Positions 52,301-62,301 are shown, counted from the stretch's first letter. The stretch: 64,000 bases of DNA from Aquitalea sp. LB_tupeE (GCF_013391415.1 NZ_JACAXB010000008.1:62001-126000), one strand, 5' to 3'. The notes: generated from the sequence alone by a model not told the origin. A program made the numbers and translations.

Positions 52301-53866
52301 TCAGCGTTGACTGATGTCGAGTTCAAAACCGACATTTTTCCACTGCGACACTTCCTGACGGAAGGCACTGGTGGTCAACGGATTGTCTTTCAGCCAGTTC
52401 TGGCTGACTGTCAGAACAAACCCTTTGGCATCCGGTTTCAGGTCCAGCTCGGCAGGCAAAACAATGGTATTGCGGCTGCGATAGAACAAGACAGCCAGAC
52501 GCAAGGCCACCACCGCTTGCCACAAGGCCGGGTCGTTCACCACCTGCAGCATCTTGCCCATATCGCCACGATGCCCCAGCACGATGGTGGCGAGCATGGC
52601 CTGCTCACGCTTGGAGAAACCCGGCATGTCGGCGTTTTGCAGAATATAGGCCGAGTGCTTGTGATAGGCCGTATGAGCGATGGTGAGGCCGATTTCATGC
52701 AGCCGCGCCGCCCAGATCAGCCGCTTGAGCATGTCCTGATCCAGGTCCTCGCCGGCCACCATGCGGTACAGGCGCTCGGCCAGTGCCTGCACGCGCTCGC
52801 TTTGCGCCACATCCACGTGATAACGCCGCTTGAACAACTGCACCGTGCTCTCGCGCATGTCCTTTTCCCGCTGGCGCCCCAGCAGGTCGTACAACACGCC
52901 ATCGCGCAGCGCACCCTCGGCCACGATCATCTTGTTGACGCCAAGTTCTTCGAAAATGGCAATCATGATGGCCAGACCGCCGGGCAATACCGGCAGGCGG
53001 TCAGCCTTCAAGCCGTTGAGGCTGACGTTTTTCAGGTTTTCCCGCCGGATCAGATCGGCACGCAGCTTGAGCATGCCATCCAGCGTGATGTCTGACGCAG
53101 ACCAATCATTGATTTCCAGAATATCGCGCAAGGATCGGGCCGTGCCGGAGGTGCCAACGGCCAGCTGCCACTCTTCGGGGCGATATTCGGTGGTAATGCG
53201 CTGTATCTCGTTACGCGCCGCCAGCGTGGCATCGGCAAAGTTGCTGCGGCTGAGTTTGCCATCGGCAAAGTAACGCAGGCTGTAACTGACACAGCCCAGC
53301 GGCAGGCTTTCGGTCACATGCGCCTTGAACTGGCTGCCGATGACAAACTCGGTGGAACCGCCACCGATATCCACCACCAGCCGCTTTTCCCGGGTGGCCG
53401 GCAAGGAATGCGCAGCGCCGATATACACCAGCCGTGCCTCTTCCCGGCCGGCAATGATTTCAATCGGGAAACCCAGCAAAGCTTCGGCGCGCTGGATGAA
53501 TTCGGCTGAGTTCTTCGCCACGCGCAGGGTATTGGTGCCCACAATACGCACCTGGCGCGGGCTGAAACCGCGCAGGCGTTCACCGAACCTGGCCATGCAG
53601 GCCAGCGCCTTTTCTTGGGTGATATCGTCCAGGTATTTGTCAGCAGTCAGGCCGGCACCCAAACGTACGGTTTCTTTCATCGCGTCCAGCGGATACAGCT
53701 GATCCTCAACGACACGGGAGACTTGCAGGCGGAAAGTGTTGGACCCCAGGTCAACTGTCGCCAGCACATCCGGAGTAGGCAGGGTGGAGGTCAAAGGCAA
53801 GCCTTTTGCATGAGGGTTTGCTACAGAGCCCGGATCAACCATCTGCGTGGCATCGGGCTCCGTCAT
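52301..53866 (-). CDS. ppx: Exopolyphosphatase (Ppx/GppA family)
   Basis: 521 aa, the length of Ppx. The actin-like ATPase-fold phosphatase part has VDLGSNTFRLQV, KETVRLGAGLTADKYL, IVGTNTLRVAKN, GREEARLVYIGAAHSL, VVDIGGGSTEFVIG and ESLPLGCVSY. The C-terminal HD-like helical part has LIWAARLHEIGLTIAHTAYHKHSAYILQNADMPGFSKREQAMLATIVLGHRG. It releases phosphate from polyphosphate; pppGpp hydrolysis is a known alternative in the family. The N-terminal 35 residues are a poorly conserved extension. phoU lies upstream on the same strand, but a terminator separates them, so the phosphate theme is shared but the mRNA is not. Confidence 0.95.
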   Translation of the reverse strand: MTEPDATQMVDPGSVANPHAKGLPLTSTLPTPDVLATVDLGSNTFRLQVSRVVEDQLYPLDAMKETVRLGAGLTADKYLDDITQEKALACMARFGERLRGFSPRQVRIVGTNTLRVAKNSAEFIQRAEALLGFPIEIIAGREEARLVYIGAAHSLPATREKRLVVDIGGGSTEFVIGSQFKAHVTESLPLGCVSYSLRYFADGKLSRSNFADATLAARNEIQRITTEYRPEEWQLAVGTSGTARSLRDILEINDWSASDITLDGMLKLRADLIRRENLKNVSLNGLKADRLPVLPGGLAIMIAIFEELGVNKMIVAEGALRDGVLYDLLGRQREKDMRESTVQLFKRRYHVDVAQSERVQALAERLYRMVAGEDLDQDMLKRLIWAARLHEIGLTIAHTAYHKHSAYILQNADMPGFSKREQAMLATIVLGHRGDMGKMLQVVNDPALWQAVVALRLAVLFYRSRNTIVLPAELDLKPDAKGFVLTVSQNWLKDNPLTTSAFRQEVSQWKNVGFELDISQR

Positions 53867-53876
53867 CGATTATTCA

Positions 53877-53915
53877 ATAAAAAATGGCAGTAACACCGAG
53901 GATGTTACCGCCATT
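53877..53915 (-). terminator. Intrinsic terminator after phoU
   Basis: Long interrupted stem AATGGC-A-GTAAC / GTTAC-C-GCCATT (arms about 53883-53894 and 53903-53915), with minus-strand tail TTTTTTATTG, 26 bp beyond the phoU stop. Confidence 0.82.
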
Positions 53916-53940
53916 TATACCGTTACGTCATTGCGCTTGA

Positions 53941-54645
53941 TCAGCCGCCCAGTGTTTCCCGCTTGATGGTTTCCAGCGAGGTATGGCGGATGTCCTTGCC
54001 TTTCACCAGATACACCACGTATTCGGAGATGTTCTTGGCATGATCGCCGATGCGTTCAATGGCCTTGGAAATGAACAAGGTATCAATCGACATGCTGATG
54101 GTGCGCGGGTCTTCCATCATGAAGGTGATCAACTGGCGCAATTCGGCGGCGAAGTCGTCATCCAGCCGCATGTCTTCTTCCGCCAGCTCCAGCGCGGCCG
54201 TGGCATCCAGCCGGGCAAAGGCATCCAGCGCACGGCGCAACATGGCCAGCGCCACTTCCGCCATCTTGCGGATTTCGCGGAAGCGCGGCATCTGGTAGCG
54301 CTCGGATTGATAGATGGTCTTGCCCATGCGGGCAATTTTCTGGGCTTCGTCGCCGATGCGTTCCAGATCGGTGATGGTCTTGATCACGGTGATGATAATG
54401 CGCAGATCACTAGCGGCCGGCTGACGACGGGCAATGATGTGCTGGCAGTCATCATCGATGGCGACTTCCATGGAATTGACCAGTGCATCTTCGGCAATCA
54501 CCTTGTCAAACTTGGCGATATCTCCGGACATGAGCGCATCGATAGCGGCAAGAATCTGTTGTTCCACCAGGCCGCCCATTTGCAGCACGCGAGTACGGAT
54601 GGTTTCCAGTTCCATGTCGAACTGCTTGGAGATGTGTTCTGCCAT
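53941..54645 (-). CDS. phoU: Phosphate signalling accessory protein PhoU
   Basis: 234-aa, two three-helix bundles with metal-binding E/D-rich motifs. Seen: HISKQFDMELETIRTRVLQMGGLVEQQILAAIDALMSGD, INSMEVAIDD-like VNSMEVAIDDDCQHIIARRQPAASDLRIIITVIKTITDLERIGDEAQKIA, then the second bundle with MEDPRTISMSIDTLFISKAIERIGDHAKNISEYVVYLVKGKDIRH. It couples Pst transport to PhoR signalling. No pst or phoBR genes are adjacent here. Confidence 0.97.
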   Translation of the reverse strand: MAEHISKQFDMELETIRTRVLQMGGLVEQQILAAIDALMSGDIAKFDKVIAEDALVNSMEVAIDDDCQHIIARRQPAASDLRIIITVIKTITDLERIGDEAQKIARMGKTIYQSERYQMPRFREIRKMAEVALAMLRRALDAFARLDATAALELAEEDMRLDDDFAAELRQLITFMMEDPRTISMSIDTLFISKAIERIGDHAKNISEYVVYLVKGKDIRHTSLETIKRETLGG

Positions 54646-54768
54646 GTCTGCCTCTTGAACGAATCCGGAATTCGGGAAAAAAGTAATCGTAAGCCAGCCA
54701 GATGACAGGCTGATGACATTTAATCGGAACGGGCCTGTGCGACCAGGCCCGTTGCCGGGGACAAAGCC

Positions 54769-55428
54769 TTAGCGGATGACTTCCACGCCATCCTGACGAC
54801 CCAGCACCAGCACGTCGGCACGACGGCGGGCAAACAGGCCACAGGTGACCACGCCAGCGATGTGATTGATGGTTTCTTCCAGCTCGACCGGGGTATTGAT
54901 GGTCAGGCCATGCACATCCAGGATGAGGTTACCGTTATCGGTCACCACGCCCTGGCGCAATTCCGGATGCCCTCCCAACGCCACCAGCTGACGGGCAACC
55001 GAGCTGCGCGCCATGGGAATGACTTCGATGGGCAGCGGGAAGGTGCCCAGTTTGGCGACATACTTGGTTTCGTCGGCAATGCAGACAAACTGCTCGGCCA
55101 CGCTGGCGACAATCTTTTCCCGGGTCAGCGCAGCACCACCGCCCTTGATCATGTGCAGGTGATGGTTGATTTCATCGGCACCGTCGATATACACCTCCAG
55201 CTTTTCCACATCGTTCAGTTCGAACACCGGGATATGGTGGGCTTTCAGACGGGCGGTAGAAGCTTCGGAACTGGAAACAGCACCCTTGAGGCGGCCCTTG
55301 ATGGTGGCCAGTTCTTCAATGAACAGATTGACGGTACTACCGGTGCCCACGCCGATAATGCAGTCTTCCGGCACGAATTCCAGCGCTTTACGGGCAACGG
55401 CCAGCTTGAGTTGGTCTTGGGTCAGCAT
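54769..55428 (-). CDS. rpiA: Ribose-5-phosphate isomerase A
   Basis: Interconverts ribose 5-phosphate and ribulose 5-phosphate in the pentose phosphate pathway. The start at 55428 (GGAG upstream) gives 219 aa, the E. coli length, with [65 protein letters not shown] (catalytic Asp/Glu/Lys), [23 protein letters not shown] and [14 protein letters not shown]-rich hairpin without a T-run (54728-54752) lies beyond its stop. Confidence 0.97.
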   Translation of the reverse strand: MLTQDQLKLAVARKALEFVPEDCIIGVGTGSTVNLFIEELATIKGRLKGAVSSSEASTARLKAHHIPVFELNDVEKLEVYIDGADEINHHLHMIKGGGAALTREKIVASVAEQFVCIADETKYVAKLGTFPLPIEVIPMARSSVARQLVALGGHPELRQGVVTDNGNLILDVHGLTINTPVELEETINHIAGVVTCGLFARRRADVLVLGRQDGVEVIR

Positions 55429-55512
55429 AGTATTGGCTCCATCAGGTGAGTTCGATTGCATGTCCGGTGCCGATTATCCCACAACGACAGCCATCTGTCG
55501 GTGTGTGCAGGC

Positions 55513-55992
55513 TTATTGCTGCGGCATCAGCAGGCAGATTGCCTGGGCTTCGATCGCCTCGGCACGGCCCAAATAGCCCAGTTTTTCGTTGGTCTTGCCC
55601 TTCACATTGACCGCATTCACAGTAATGCCCAGATCGGCGGCAATCGTCGCGCACATCGCGTCGATATACGGTGCCAGCTTGGGGCGCTGGGCAATCAGGG
55701 TGGCATCCACATTCACCACCTGCCAGCCGGCAGCACGCACGCGGGCCACGGCTTCGCGCAGCAACACACGGCTGTCAGCCCCTTTGAAACGCTCGTCGGT
55801 ATCCGGGAAGTGACGGCCGATATCGCCCAGGGCGGCAGCGCCCAGCAGCGCATCGGTGATGGCGTGCAACAGCGCGTCAGCATCGGAATGGCCCAGCAGG
55901 CCGTGTGTATGCGGAATGGTGACGCCACCCAGAATCAGCGAGCGGCCTTCTACCAGTTGGTGTACATCGTAACCTTGTCCAACTCGGAACAT
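55513..55992 (-). CDS. ispF: 2-C-methyl-D-erythritol 2,4-cyclodiphosphate synthase
   Basis: Fifth step of the MEP isoprenoid pathway. 159 aa with the zinc-site start [11 protein letters not shown] (D9 and H11), [46 protein letters not shown], and the C-terminal [27 protein letters not shown] with the trimer-core residues. It starts 5 bp after ispD, so the two are one unit. Confidence 0.98.
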   Translation of the reverse strand: MFRVGQGYDVHQLVEGRSLILGGVTIPHTHGLLGHSDADALLHAITDALLGAAALGDIGRHFPDTDERFKGADSRVLLREAVARVRAAGWQVVNVDATLIAQRPKLAPYIDAMCATIAADLGITVNAVNVKGKTNEKLGYLGRAEAIEAQAICLLMPQQ

Positions 55993-55997
55993 GGGTT

Positions 55998-56681
55998 TCA
56001 GTCCTTTCGTGAAGCCAGGATCGCCCGGGCCAATGCCAGGTCGCGCGGGTAGGTCACCTTGAAGTTCTGGGCATCACCATCCACCAGGCGGGGTTTATGG
56101 CCGTAATGTTCGATGGCCGAGGCCTCATCAGTCACATCAGCCGCTTCGGCGGCGTGCAAGGCACTGCCAAGCAGGCCTGCGCGGAACATCTGCGGCGTTT
56201 GCGCCAGCCACAGGCCCTGACGCGGAACGGTGGCACTGACACGCTCTTCGACATCGGCACGCTTGACGGTATCGGCCACCGGCAGTGCCAGCAGTCCCCC
56301 TACCGGGTCGTCGGCCAGCGTGGCAATCAGCCGCTCCACCGCAGTAACCGACAGGCAACAACGGGCCGCGTCATGCACCAGCACCCAGTCCTGGGCATCC
56401 GCCGACATGGCTTGCAGGCCATTGCGCACGCTTTCTGCCCGGCTGGCACCGCCAACGCGGTACACCCGCAGCTTGGGCAGATCCCAATCAAAATCATCAA
56501 ACCACTCATCAGCCGGAGAAATCACTACCGCCACTTCGCTGATGGCGGCCACCTGGCTCAATACCTGCAAGGTATGCCACATCAGCGGGCGATTGTTCAG
56601 CTGCAAATACTGCTTGGGGCTGGGGCCACCAAAGCGGCTGCCGGACCCTGCTGCCGGAACCAGGGCAAGATAGCGGCTCAT
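55998..56681 (-). CDS. ispD: 2-C-methyl-D-erythritol 4-phosphate cytidylyltransferase
   Basis: Third step of the MEP pathway, making CDP-methylerythritol. The start at 56681 gives 227 aa with the CTP-binding [68 protein letters not shown] and [10 protein letters not shown] plus [10 protein letters not shown]. The Lys in SPKQY is the expected catalytic residue. Its start overlaps the dnaQ stop by 4 bp. Confidence 0.97.
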   Translation of the reverse strand: MSRYLALVPAAGSGSRFGGPSPKQYLQLNNRPLMWHTLQVLSQVAAISEVAVVISPADEWFDDFDWDLPKLRVYRVGGASRAESVRNGLQAMSADAQDWVLVHDAARCCLSVTAVERLIATLADDPVGGLLALPVADTVKRADVEERVSATVPRQGLWLAQTPQMFRAGLLGSALHAAEAADVTDEASAIEHYGHKPRLVDGDAQNFKVTYPRDLALARAILASRKD

Positions 56682-57400
56682 GTGGCATCTCCGGCGGGCG
56701 GTGCCTCCAGCGTGCGCCACAGACAGCTGCCTTTTACCGCCTTGTCCAGCTCGCCCAGATAACTGGCATGCGCCGCCAGCTCTTCCTCACTGGCGCGTTT
56801 CACCAGCAGGGGTTTGCGTTCGAACTGGATGTCACCACCCTGGCTGTTGCCGGCATCCACGTCGATGTCCATCACCAGGCTTTCCTGGCCACGGGTCATC
56901 CACAGGTACACCTCGGACAGCAGTTCACAGTCGATCAGCGCGCCGTGCAGGGTACGGTTGGAGCGGTCAATGTCAAAGCGGTCGCACAAGGCATCCAGGC
57001 TGTTGCGCTTGCCGGGGAACTGGTCACGCGCCATGGCCAGGGTGTCGGTGACCTGACCGGCCAGCTTGTTGATGCGCGGCAGGCCAAGACGGTCGAATTC
57101 GGCATTGAGGAACTTCACATCAAACGGCGCATTGTGGATGATCAGTTCGGCACCACGCATGAAGTCGGCCAGTTGCTCAGCTACCTGGGCAAAGCGCGGC
57201 TTGCCCTCCAGCGAAGCCAGCGAGATGCCATGCACCCGTTCGGCATCCGGGTCGATATCGCGCTCGGGATGGATGTACAAGTGCAGATGCTGGCCGGTGA
57301 GCTTGCGGTTGATCATTTCCAGACCGGCAAACTCAATGATGCGGTGGCCTTGATCCGGGTCGAGGCCGGTGGTTTCGGTATCGAGAATTATCTGTCTCAT
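56678..57400 (-). CDS. dnaQ: DNA polymerase III epsilon subunit (proofreading exonuclease)
   Basis: 240-aa 3'-5' exonuclease. The Exo I motif LDTETTG has D7 and E9; Exo II is in LIIHNAPFDVKFLNAEF; Exo III has HGALIDCELLSEVYLWMTRGQ with the His and Asp. The C-terminal tail (SEEELAAHASYLGELDKAVKGSCLWRTLE) serves polymerase alpha-subunit binding. It follows rnhA by 59 bp and overlaps ispD. rnhA and dnaQ are neighbours in E. coli too, though divergent there. Confidence 0.97.
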   Translation of the reverse strand: MRQIILDTETTGLDPDQGHRIIEFAGLEMINRKLTGQHLHLYIHPERDIDPDAERVHGISLASLEGKPRFAQVAEQLADFMRGAELIIHNAPFDVKFLNAEFDRLGLPRINKLAGQVTDTLAMARDQFPGKRNSLDALCDRFDIDRSNRTLHGALIDCELLSEVYLWMTRGQESLVMDIDVDAGNSQGGDIQFERKPLLVKRASEEELAAHASYLGELDKAVKGSCLWRTLEAPPAGDAT

Positions 57401-57459
57401 GCTGCTGCTTTCAGGCCGGGCGCTGGCACCCGGCCATATTCAATAAGAGGACAATGCGT

Positions 57460-57903
57460 TTACAGGGACTCAACGCCGCGGTTGGCCAACTGGTCGGCCC
57501 GTTCGTTGAATTCGTGGCCGGCATGGCCCTTCACCCAGCGCCAGTCGACATGCAGATGACGATTGCGTTCGGCATCCAGCATTTGCCACAGGTCGGCATT
57601 CTTGACCGGTTCCTTGGCGGCGGTCTTCCAGCCACGGGCCTTCCAGCCGTGAATCCACTCTGAAATGCCCTTTTGCACATATTGCGAGTCGGTGTAGACC
57701 ACAACATGGCAGGGCCGGTTCAGTGCCGACAGGCCGCGAATGACGGCCAGCAGTTCCATGCGGTTGTTGGTGGTACCATGTTCGCCGCCAAACAGCTCCT
57801 TCTCCTTGCCCTTGAAACGCAACAAAGCACCCCAGCCACCTGGGCCTGGGTTGCCCTTGCAGGCACCATCGGTGTAAATCTCGACACAATCTTCGCTTGT
57901 CAT
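57460..57903 (-). CDS. rnhA: Ribonuclease HI
   Basis: Degrades RNA in RNA-DNA hybrids. 147 aa with catalytic D12 ([17 protein letters not shown]), E50 ([12 protein letters not shown]), D72 ([13 protein letters not shown]) and the late Asp in [10 protein letters not shown], plus the basic handle [15 protein letters not shown]. Confidence 0.98.
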   Translation of the reverse strand: MTSEDCVEIYTDGACKGNPGPGGWGALLRFKGKEKELFGGEHGTTNNRMELLAVIRGLSALNRPCHVVVYTDSQYVQKGISEWIHGWKARGWKTAAKEPVKNADLWQMLDAERNRHLHVDWRWVKGHAGHEFNERADQLANRGVESL

Positions 57904-57945
57904 GTTCTCGGTTCTGTTGGCTTCGCTGATGGCAACGAAGCAGGT

Positions 57946-58710
57946 TTATTCTTGCGGATCGCGCAACTGGCTAACCGTTGGCGGCATCTCGCGGTGTGAG
58001 GGGTGACGTTCGTTCCCGCCGGCCACCACCAAGCCCTTGGCCGGTTTGGAAGCCTTCCACGCTGGAGTGATCAGACGCATGCCGCGCTGGCGTTTGACCG
58101 CCTCGATACCGTAAACACCAGCCGCCAGCGGCCACCATTTGTCGCCCGCCTGTTCCAGAAAGCCAAAGCGCTCCAGCCAGCCCTGTTGCGACAAGGGCGG
58201 GGCATAGGCCATGAAACAGCCGGCTACTGGCTCCAGGTCGAGCAGTTTCAGCCAGTCGCGGATACGGATCAGCGGGAAAAAATTACCGCGCCACGGAATG
58301 GCTGCCCGCCCCTGAATCAGGCGACGTACTCCCCATAAGGAAACCGGATTGAAGCCGGTCATCAGTAATCTGCCCTCCGGCACCAGTACCCGCTCCACCT
58401 CGCGCAGAACCTGATGCGGCTCGGTGGTAAAATCTAGCAGATGGGGCATGACCAGCAAATCCAGACTGCGGCTTTCAAACGGCAGCTGCTCGGGGTGACA
58501 TATGATTTGTGCCGCCTCCCCGCCTTCGGCTGCACGGCATTGCCAGGGAATACGGTTGGCACTCAGGAAATCCACCTGAGGCAGGCCTATCTGTACAGCA
58601 TGAAAACCAAAAATATCGGCGACCGCCCGATCGAAAAACGCCTGCTCACACCGCAGCAGGTAAAGGCCCAGTTCGGTCGTGGTCAGCCACGTGGAAAACG
58701 CTTGCATCAT
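57946..58710 (-). CDS. YafS-like SAM-dependent methyltransferase
   Basis: 254 aa, class I methyltransferase-like. The SAM-site glycine motif is weak, but the central ICHPEQLPFESRSLDLLVMPHLLDFTTEPHQVLREVERVLVPEGRLLMTGFNPVSLWGVRRL is clearly the Methyltransf_11 type. Position supports YafS: in E. coli yafS also sits between gloB and rnhA/dnaQ, with mltD next. The substrate is unknown. Start codons at 58710 and 58707 are both possible; only 20 bp separate it from the divergent gloB start, so promoters must overlap coding DNA. Confidence 0.87.
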   Translation of the reverse strand: MMQAFSTWLTTTELGLYLLRCEQAFFDRAVADIFGFHAVQIGLPQVDFLSANRIPWQCRAAEGGEAAQIICHPEQLPFESRSLDLLVMPHLLDFTTEPHQVLREVERVLVPEGRLLMTGFNPVSLWGVRRLIQGRAAIPWRGNFFPLIRIRDWLKLLDLEPVAGCFMAYAPPLSQQGWLERFGFLEQAGDKWWPLAAGVYGIEAVKRQRGMRLITPAWKASKPAKGLVVAGGNERHPSHREMPPTVSQLRDPQE

Positions 58711-58730
58711 TGAAGGAGTCCGATCCGACC

Positions 58731-59489
58731 ATGTTTACCGTTACCCCCGTTCGGGCATTTGCCGACAATTATATCTGGGTTTTGCAACAGGGCACCGGTG
58801 CTCTTGCAGTGGACCCCGGTGAAGCCGCGCCGCTGATTGCCCATCTGGAGCAGCGCGGACTGGCCTTGCAGGCCGTTCTGATCACCCATCACCACGCCGA
58901 TCATTGCGGCGGGCTGGCCGAATTGTTGCAACGCTGGCCACAGGCTCAGGTGTATGGCCCGGCCAGCATTGCCGGCGTCAATCAGCCGGTCATGGAAGGC
59001 GCCTGCGTGCACTGGCATGACTATGCTTTTGATGTACTGGCACTGCCTGGCCACACACTGGACCACCTGGCCTATTGCGGTCATGGACAACTGTTTTGCG
59101 GCGACACCCTGTTTGGTGCCGGTTGCGGTCGCCTGTTCGAAGGCAGCCCGGCACAGATGCTGGCCTCACTGGACAAGCTGGCCGCCCTGCCCGATACCAC
59201 CCGTTTTTATCCGGCGCATGAATACACCTTGTCCAATCTCAAATTTGCCCTGGCCGTCGAGCCGGACAATGACGAAATCCAGCTTAGGCAATTGCTGGAT
59301 CAAAAACAGATTGCCATGGGGTTGCCCACCTTGCCGACCGAACTGGGACTGGAGAAAACCACCAATCCATTCATGCGCAGTCACGTGGCAGCGGTAAGAC
59401 AGCAAGCCAGCCGTCATGCCGGTAAAACGCTGGATACGCGACTGGAAGTGTTTACCGTGTTGCGTGAATGGAAAAACACTTTCCGCTGA
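58731..59489 (+). CDS. gloB: Hydroxyacylglutathione hydrolase (glyoxalase II)
   Basis: Hydrolyses S-D-lactoylglutathione to D-lactate and glutathione. The 252-aa MBL-fold enzyme has VRAFADNYIWVLQQG, metal motif THHHADHCGGLAEL (THxHxDH), LPGHTLDHLAYCGHGQLFCGDTLFGAGCGRLFEGSPAQML, HEYTLSNLKFALAVEPDN and NPFMRS near the end. The ATG at 58731 (AAGGAG about 12 bp upstream) gives the standard N-terminus; a longer upstream reading overlaps the methyltransferase and is rejected. Confidence 0.97.
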   Translation: MFTVTPVRAFADNYIWVLQQGTGALAVDPGEAAPLIAHLEQRGLALQAVLITHHHADHCGGLAELLQRWPQAQVYGPASIAGVNQPVMEGACVHWHDYAFDVLALPGHTLDHLAYCGHGQLFCGDTLFGAGCGRLFEGSPAQMLASLDKLAALPDTTRFYPAHEYTLSNLKFALAVEPDNDEIQLRQLLDQKQIAMGLPTLPTELGLEKTTNPFMRSHVAAVRQQASRHAGKTLDTRLEVFTVLREWKNTFR

Positions 59490-59654
59490 AATTCATTCCG
59501 GGTAGATCATTCTTGTTAAAAGCCTGCTTGCCGGAATTGATTGCTTTTGAATGACCGTTTTGCGCAAAGCTCATGAAATGATTTGGCTTTTTCGATTGAC
59601 ACACCCATGGCCGGTGTTTAGCATCGGCCGAGATCAGAATTCCGGGCTGGCCCA

Positions 59655-61649
59655 ATGAAAAGAATCACCCCATTGGCACTTTCGCTGTCATTTGCATTTT
59701 CCCTCCCCGCGCTGGCGCATGCCGATTCAGGCGCATTCCGTCAGTCGGTAGGTGTTGATGAAGCACAGGCTGCCGGCCTGGACATGATGCTGCTGAACTC
59801 CAGCCTGCTGCGTAATGGCGACAATGTCTGGGAACGCGCGCGCGAAGGCTTCCAGCTGACAGAAGTCAACGCCGACATCGTCCGCAAGCAGGAACGCCTG
59901 TACAGCAGCAAGCCCGAGTACTTCAAACGCATTCTGGATCGCGGCCACAAATACCTGTTTCACATCATGAATGAAGTGGAACGCCGTGGCATGCCCACCG
60001 AAATTGCTTTCCTGCCCGTGGTTGAAAGTGCCTTTGTCCCCACCGCCAATTCCCCGGTGGGTGCGGCTGGCCTGTGGCAGTTCATGCCGGCCACCGGCCG
60101 CCATTACGGCCTGGAACAAACCTGGTGGTATGACGGCCGTCGCGACATCATGGAAGCCACGCGCGCCGCGCTGGACTACCTGCAAAACCTGTACGCACAA
60201 TTTGGCGACTGGAACCTGGCACTTGCCGCCTACAACTGGGGCGAAGGCAATCTGGCACGCGCCATTGCCCGTGCGCAGGCCGCAGGCCTTGAGCCCACCT
60301 ACGAAAACATCAAGATGCCGAATGAAACCCGCAATTACGCTCCCAAGCTGATTGCGGTGCGCAACATTCTCAGCCAGCCTGAGAAATACGGCATCCGTCT
60401 GGACAAGTTCCCCAACAAGCCCTACTTCATTGCGGTATCCACCGGACGTCACATGGATATTGAAGTAGCAGCCAAGATGGCAGGCATGTCGGTTGCCGAA
60501 TTCAAGGAACTGAACCCGGCGTTCAATCTGCCGGTCTACGCGCACAAACCCGGTCGTCAGATGCTGATTCCGCTGGCCAAGGCCGACAAGTTCGATTACA
60601 ACCTGGCCCACTGGGACAAACCCTTGCTCAGTTGGCAGGTATATACCCCGACGGCGGATGAAAACGTGGCCAGCGTGGCCGAGCGCTACGGCATGAGCCC
60701 GGGTGAACTACAAAACGTCAACAAACTCGGTTCACGCAATCTCACCGCAGGCCGACCGCTGCTGGTTGCGCTGCGCGGCAAGAGCGATGGCGCCACCCCG
60801 CTTGATAGCACCGATAACAACCTGACCACCAACGACAGCCTGATTGCCAGCGCCAAACCGCAGCCGGTGACCATTGTTGCCGAGCAAGCCAAGCCTGTTA
60901 CGGTAGCCATAAACACTCCGACAGTTGCAAAGCAGCAGCCCCTGGCAGCCAGCATTCGTCCGGTAGCCGAAACCAGCAGCCCAGCCATTACTGTCGCATC
61001 GGCTGAGCAGAGCGTAACACCGAGCACGTCAACTGCGGCCGCCGTCACAACAAGTACCATTCCAGCACTCAATTCTGTCGCCACTGTATCAGCCAATGTG
61101 GCTGATGTGGCAGAAACTGTTGCAGCCAAACCCGCCAGCAAGCCGCAGGTACTGGCCAAGGCCGAGGCCCCCAGCCTGCCTTCCGGCAATACGCCGCCGC
61201 CCAAACCGCTGGAAGCCCGTCTGGCCAGCGTCAACCCGGCAGCCAGCCAGCACACCGTGGTGGGTGGCGATACCCTGTTCAACATCTCGCGTCGTTATAA
61301 CGTGAGCGTGGCCGACCTCAAGTCCTATAACAACCTGAGCGACAACACCGTCAAGCTGGGGCAGGTTATCCGGGTAAAACCCAATCCGCTGGCCAGCAAC
61401 ACCATGCTGGCTGAAGCCGTACCCGCCCCATCCGCGCAGGATGAGGCGCTGGTCAAGGTCAGTAGTGGCACAACGGCGGCCACCGGTGCCGTTCCGGCCG
61501 AATATGTGGTGCAACGTGGTGACACCGTGTACAGCATTGCCCGTCGCTTTGGTGTGAACCACGCCGACATCCAGCGCTGGAACGATGCCAATCAGCTCAT
61601 CCGTCTGCAGCCCGGGCAGCGCGTCCGCATCGAGACCCAGGGCCTGTAA
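59655..61649 (+). CDS. mltD: Membrane-bound lytic transglycosylase MltD-like, with LysM repeats
   Basis: 664-aa periplasmic peptidoglycan lyase. The signal peptide is MKRITPLALSLSFAFSLPALAHA, without a lipobox Cys, unlike the E. coli lipoprotein MltD. The SLT domain (about residues 105-225) has the catalytic Glu in EIAFLPVVESAFVPTANSPVGAAGLWQFMPATGRHYGL and ALAAYNWGEGNLARAI. LysM domains follow: a diverged one at about 330-375 (SWQVYTPTADENVASVAERYGMSPGELQNVNKL), a Thr/Ala/Pro-rich linker of about 150 residues, then typical ones at about 530-578 (HTVVGGDTLFNISRRYNVSVADLKSYNNL) and 615-660 (YVVQRGDTVYSIARRFGVNHADIQRWNDAN). A terminator follows. Confidence 0.95.
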   Translation: MKRITPLALSLSFAFSLPALAHADSGAFRQSVGVDEAQAAGLDMMLLNSSLLRNGDNVWERAREGFQLTEVNADIVRKQERLYSSKPEYFKRILDRGHKYLFHIMNEVERRGMPTEIAFLPVVESAFVPTANSPVGAAGLWQFMPATGRHYGLEQTWWYDGRRDIMEATRAALDYLQNLYAQFGDWNLALAAYNWGEGNLARAIARAQAAGLEPTYENIKMPNETRNYAPKLIAVRNILSQPEKYGIRLDKFPNKPYFIAVSTGRHMDIEVAAKMAGMSVAEFKELNPAFNLPVYAHKPGRQMLIPLAKADKFDYNLAHWDKPLLSWQVYTPTADENVASVAERYGMSPGELQNVNKLGSRNLTAGRPLLVALRGKSDGATPLDSTDNNLTTNDSLIASAKPQPVTIVAEQAKPVTVAINTPTVAKQQPLAASIRPVAETSSPAITVASAEQSVTPSTSTAAAVTTSTIPALNSVATVSANVADVAETVAAKPASKPQVLAKAEAPSLPSGNTPPPKPLEARLASVNPAASQHTVVGGDTLFNISRRYNVSVADLKSYNNLSDNTVKLGQVIRVKPNPLASNTMLAEAVPAPSAQDEALVKVSSGTTAATGAVPAEYVVQRGDTVYSIARRFGVNHADIQRWNDANQLIRLQPGQRVRIETQGL

Positions 61650-61670
61650 TCCCTTGCAGACCATCCATGA

Positions 61671-61697
61671 AAAAACCCGCCTTGGCGGGTTTTTTTA
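61671..61697 (+). terminator. Intrinsic terminator after mltD
   Basis: ACCCGCC-TTG-GCGGGT core flanked by A5 and T7, 22 bp beyond the stop. Confidence 0.92.
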
Positions 61698-61728
61698 TTT
61701 CCGTTCAACCAGTACTGCACTCAGGCAC

Positions 61729-62181
61729 TTATTCCGGATTCCGGCTGTCCAGCAAGATGGTGACCGGGCCATCATTCACCAGACTCACCTGCATGTCGGC
61801 ACCAAACACACCTGTCGGCACGGATTTACCCAGCACTTGCGCCAGGCTGGCCACAAACTGCTCAAACAGCGGACGCGAGATCTCCCCTCGCGCTGCGCGG
61901 CTGTAAGACGGGCGATTTCCCTTGCGCGTAGAAGCAAACAAGGTGAACTGGCTGACAGCCAAGGCCTCGGCACCACAATCCAGCAGTGAGCGGTTCATCA
62001 CCCCGTCAGCGTCGCTGAAAATGCGCAGCTGGCTGATCTTGCGTACCAGCCAGTCGATATCCTGCTGCGTATCCACCTCCTCCACTCCCACCAGCAACAG
62101 CAAGCCGGCAGCAATCTGCCCGCAGGTTTCTCCCGCCACTGTCACCTTCGCTTTACTCACCCGTTGAACAACCACCCGCAT
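61729..62181 (-). CDS. dtd: D-aminoacyl-tRNA deacylase
   Basis: Removes D-amino acids (and glycine) mischarged on tRNA. The start at 62181 gives 150 aa: [84 protein letters not shown] with the SQFTL motif, and the Gly-cisPro motif in [15 protein letters not shown]. It is convergent with mltD and divergent from yaaA. Confidence 0.97.
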   Translation of the reverse strand: MRVVVQRVSKAKVTVAGETCGQIAAGLLLLVGVEEVDTQQDIDWLVRKISQLRIFSDADGVMNRSLLDCGAEALAVSQFTLFASTRKGNRPSYSRAARGEISRPLFEQFVASLAQVLGKSVPTGVFGADMQVSLVNDGPVTILLDSRNPE

Positions 62182-62301
62182 GCCCGCATCTCCAATAATC
62201 AATCCAGCATTCTAACCGCGCGATCCGCATGATGAACATTCCGGCCACAGTTATCACGGCTCCGCTACAATTCACCCCATTCCGCTGCAAGGACACCACC
62301 C

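Noticed and set aside
51506-53095. 529-codon plus-strand open frame
   Set aside because: Antisense to corA and ppx, both of which are clear genes.
54728-54753. Terminator after rpiA
   Set aside because: AACGGGCCTG / CAGGCCCGTT is a good stem but has no T-run on either strand, so it was mentioned only as a hairpin.
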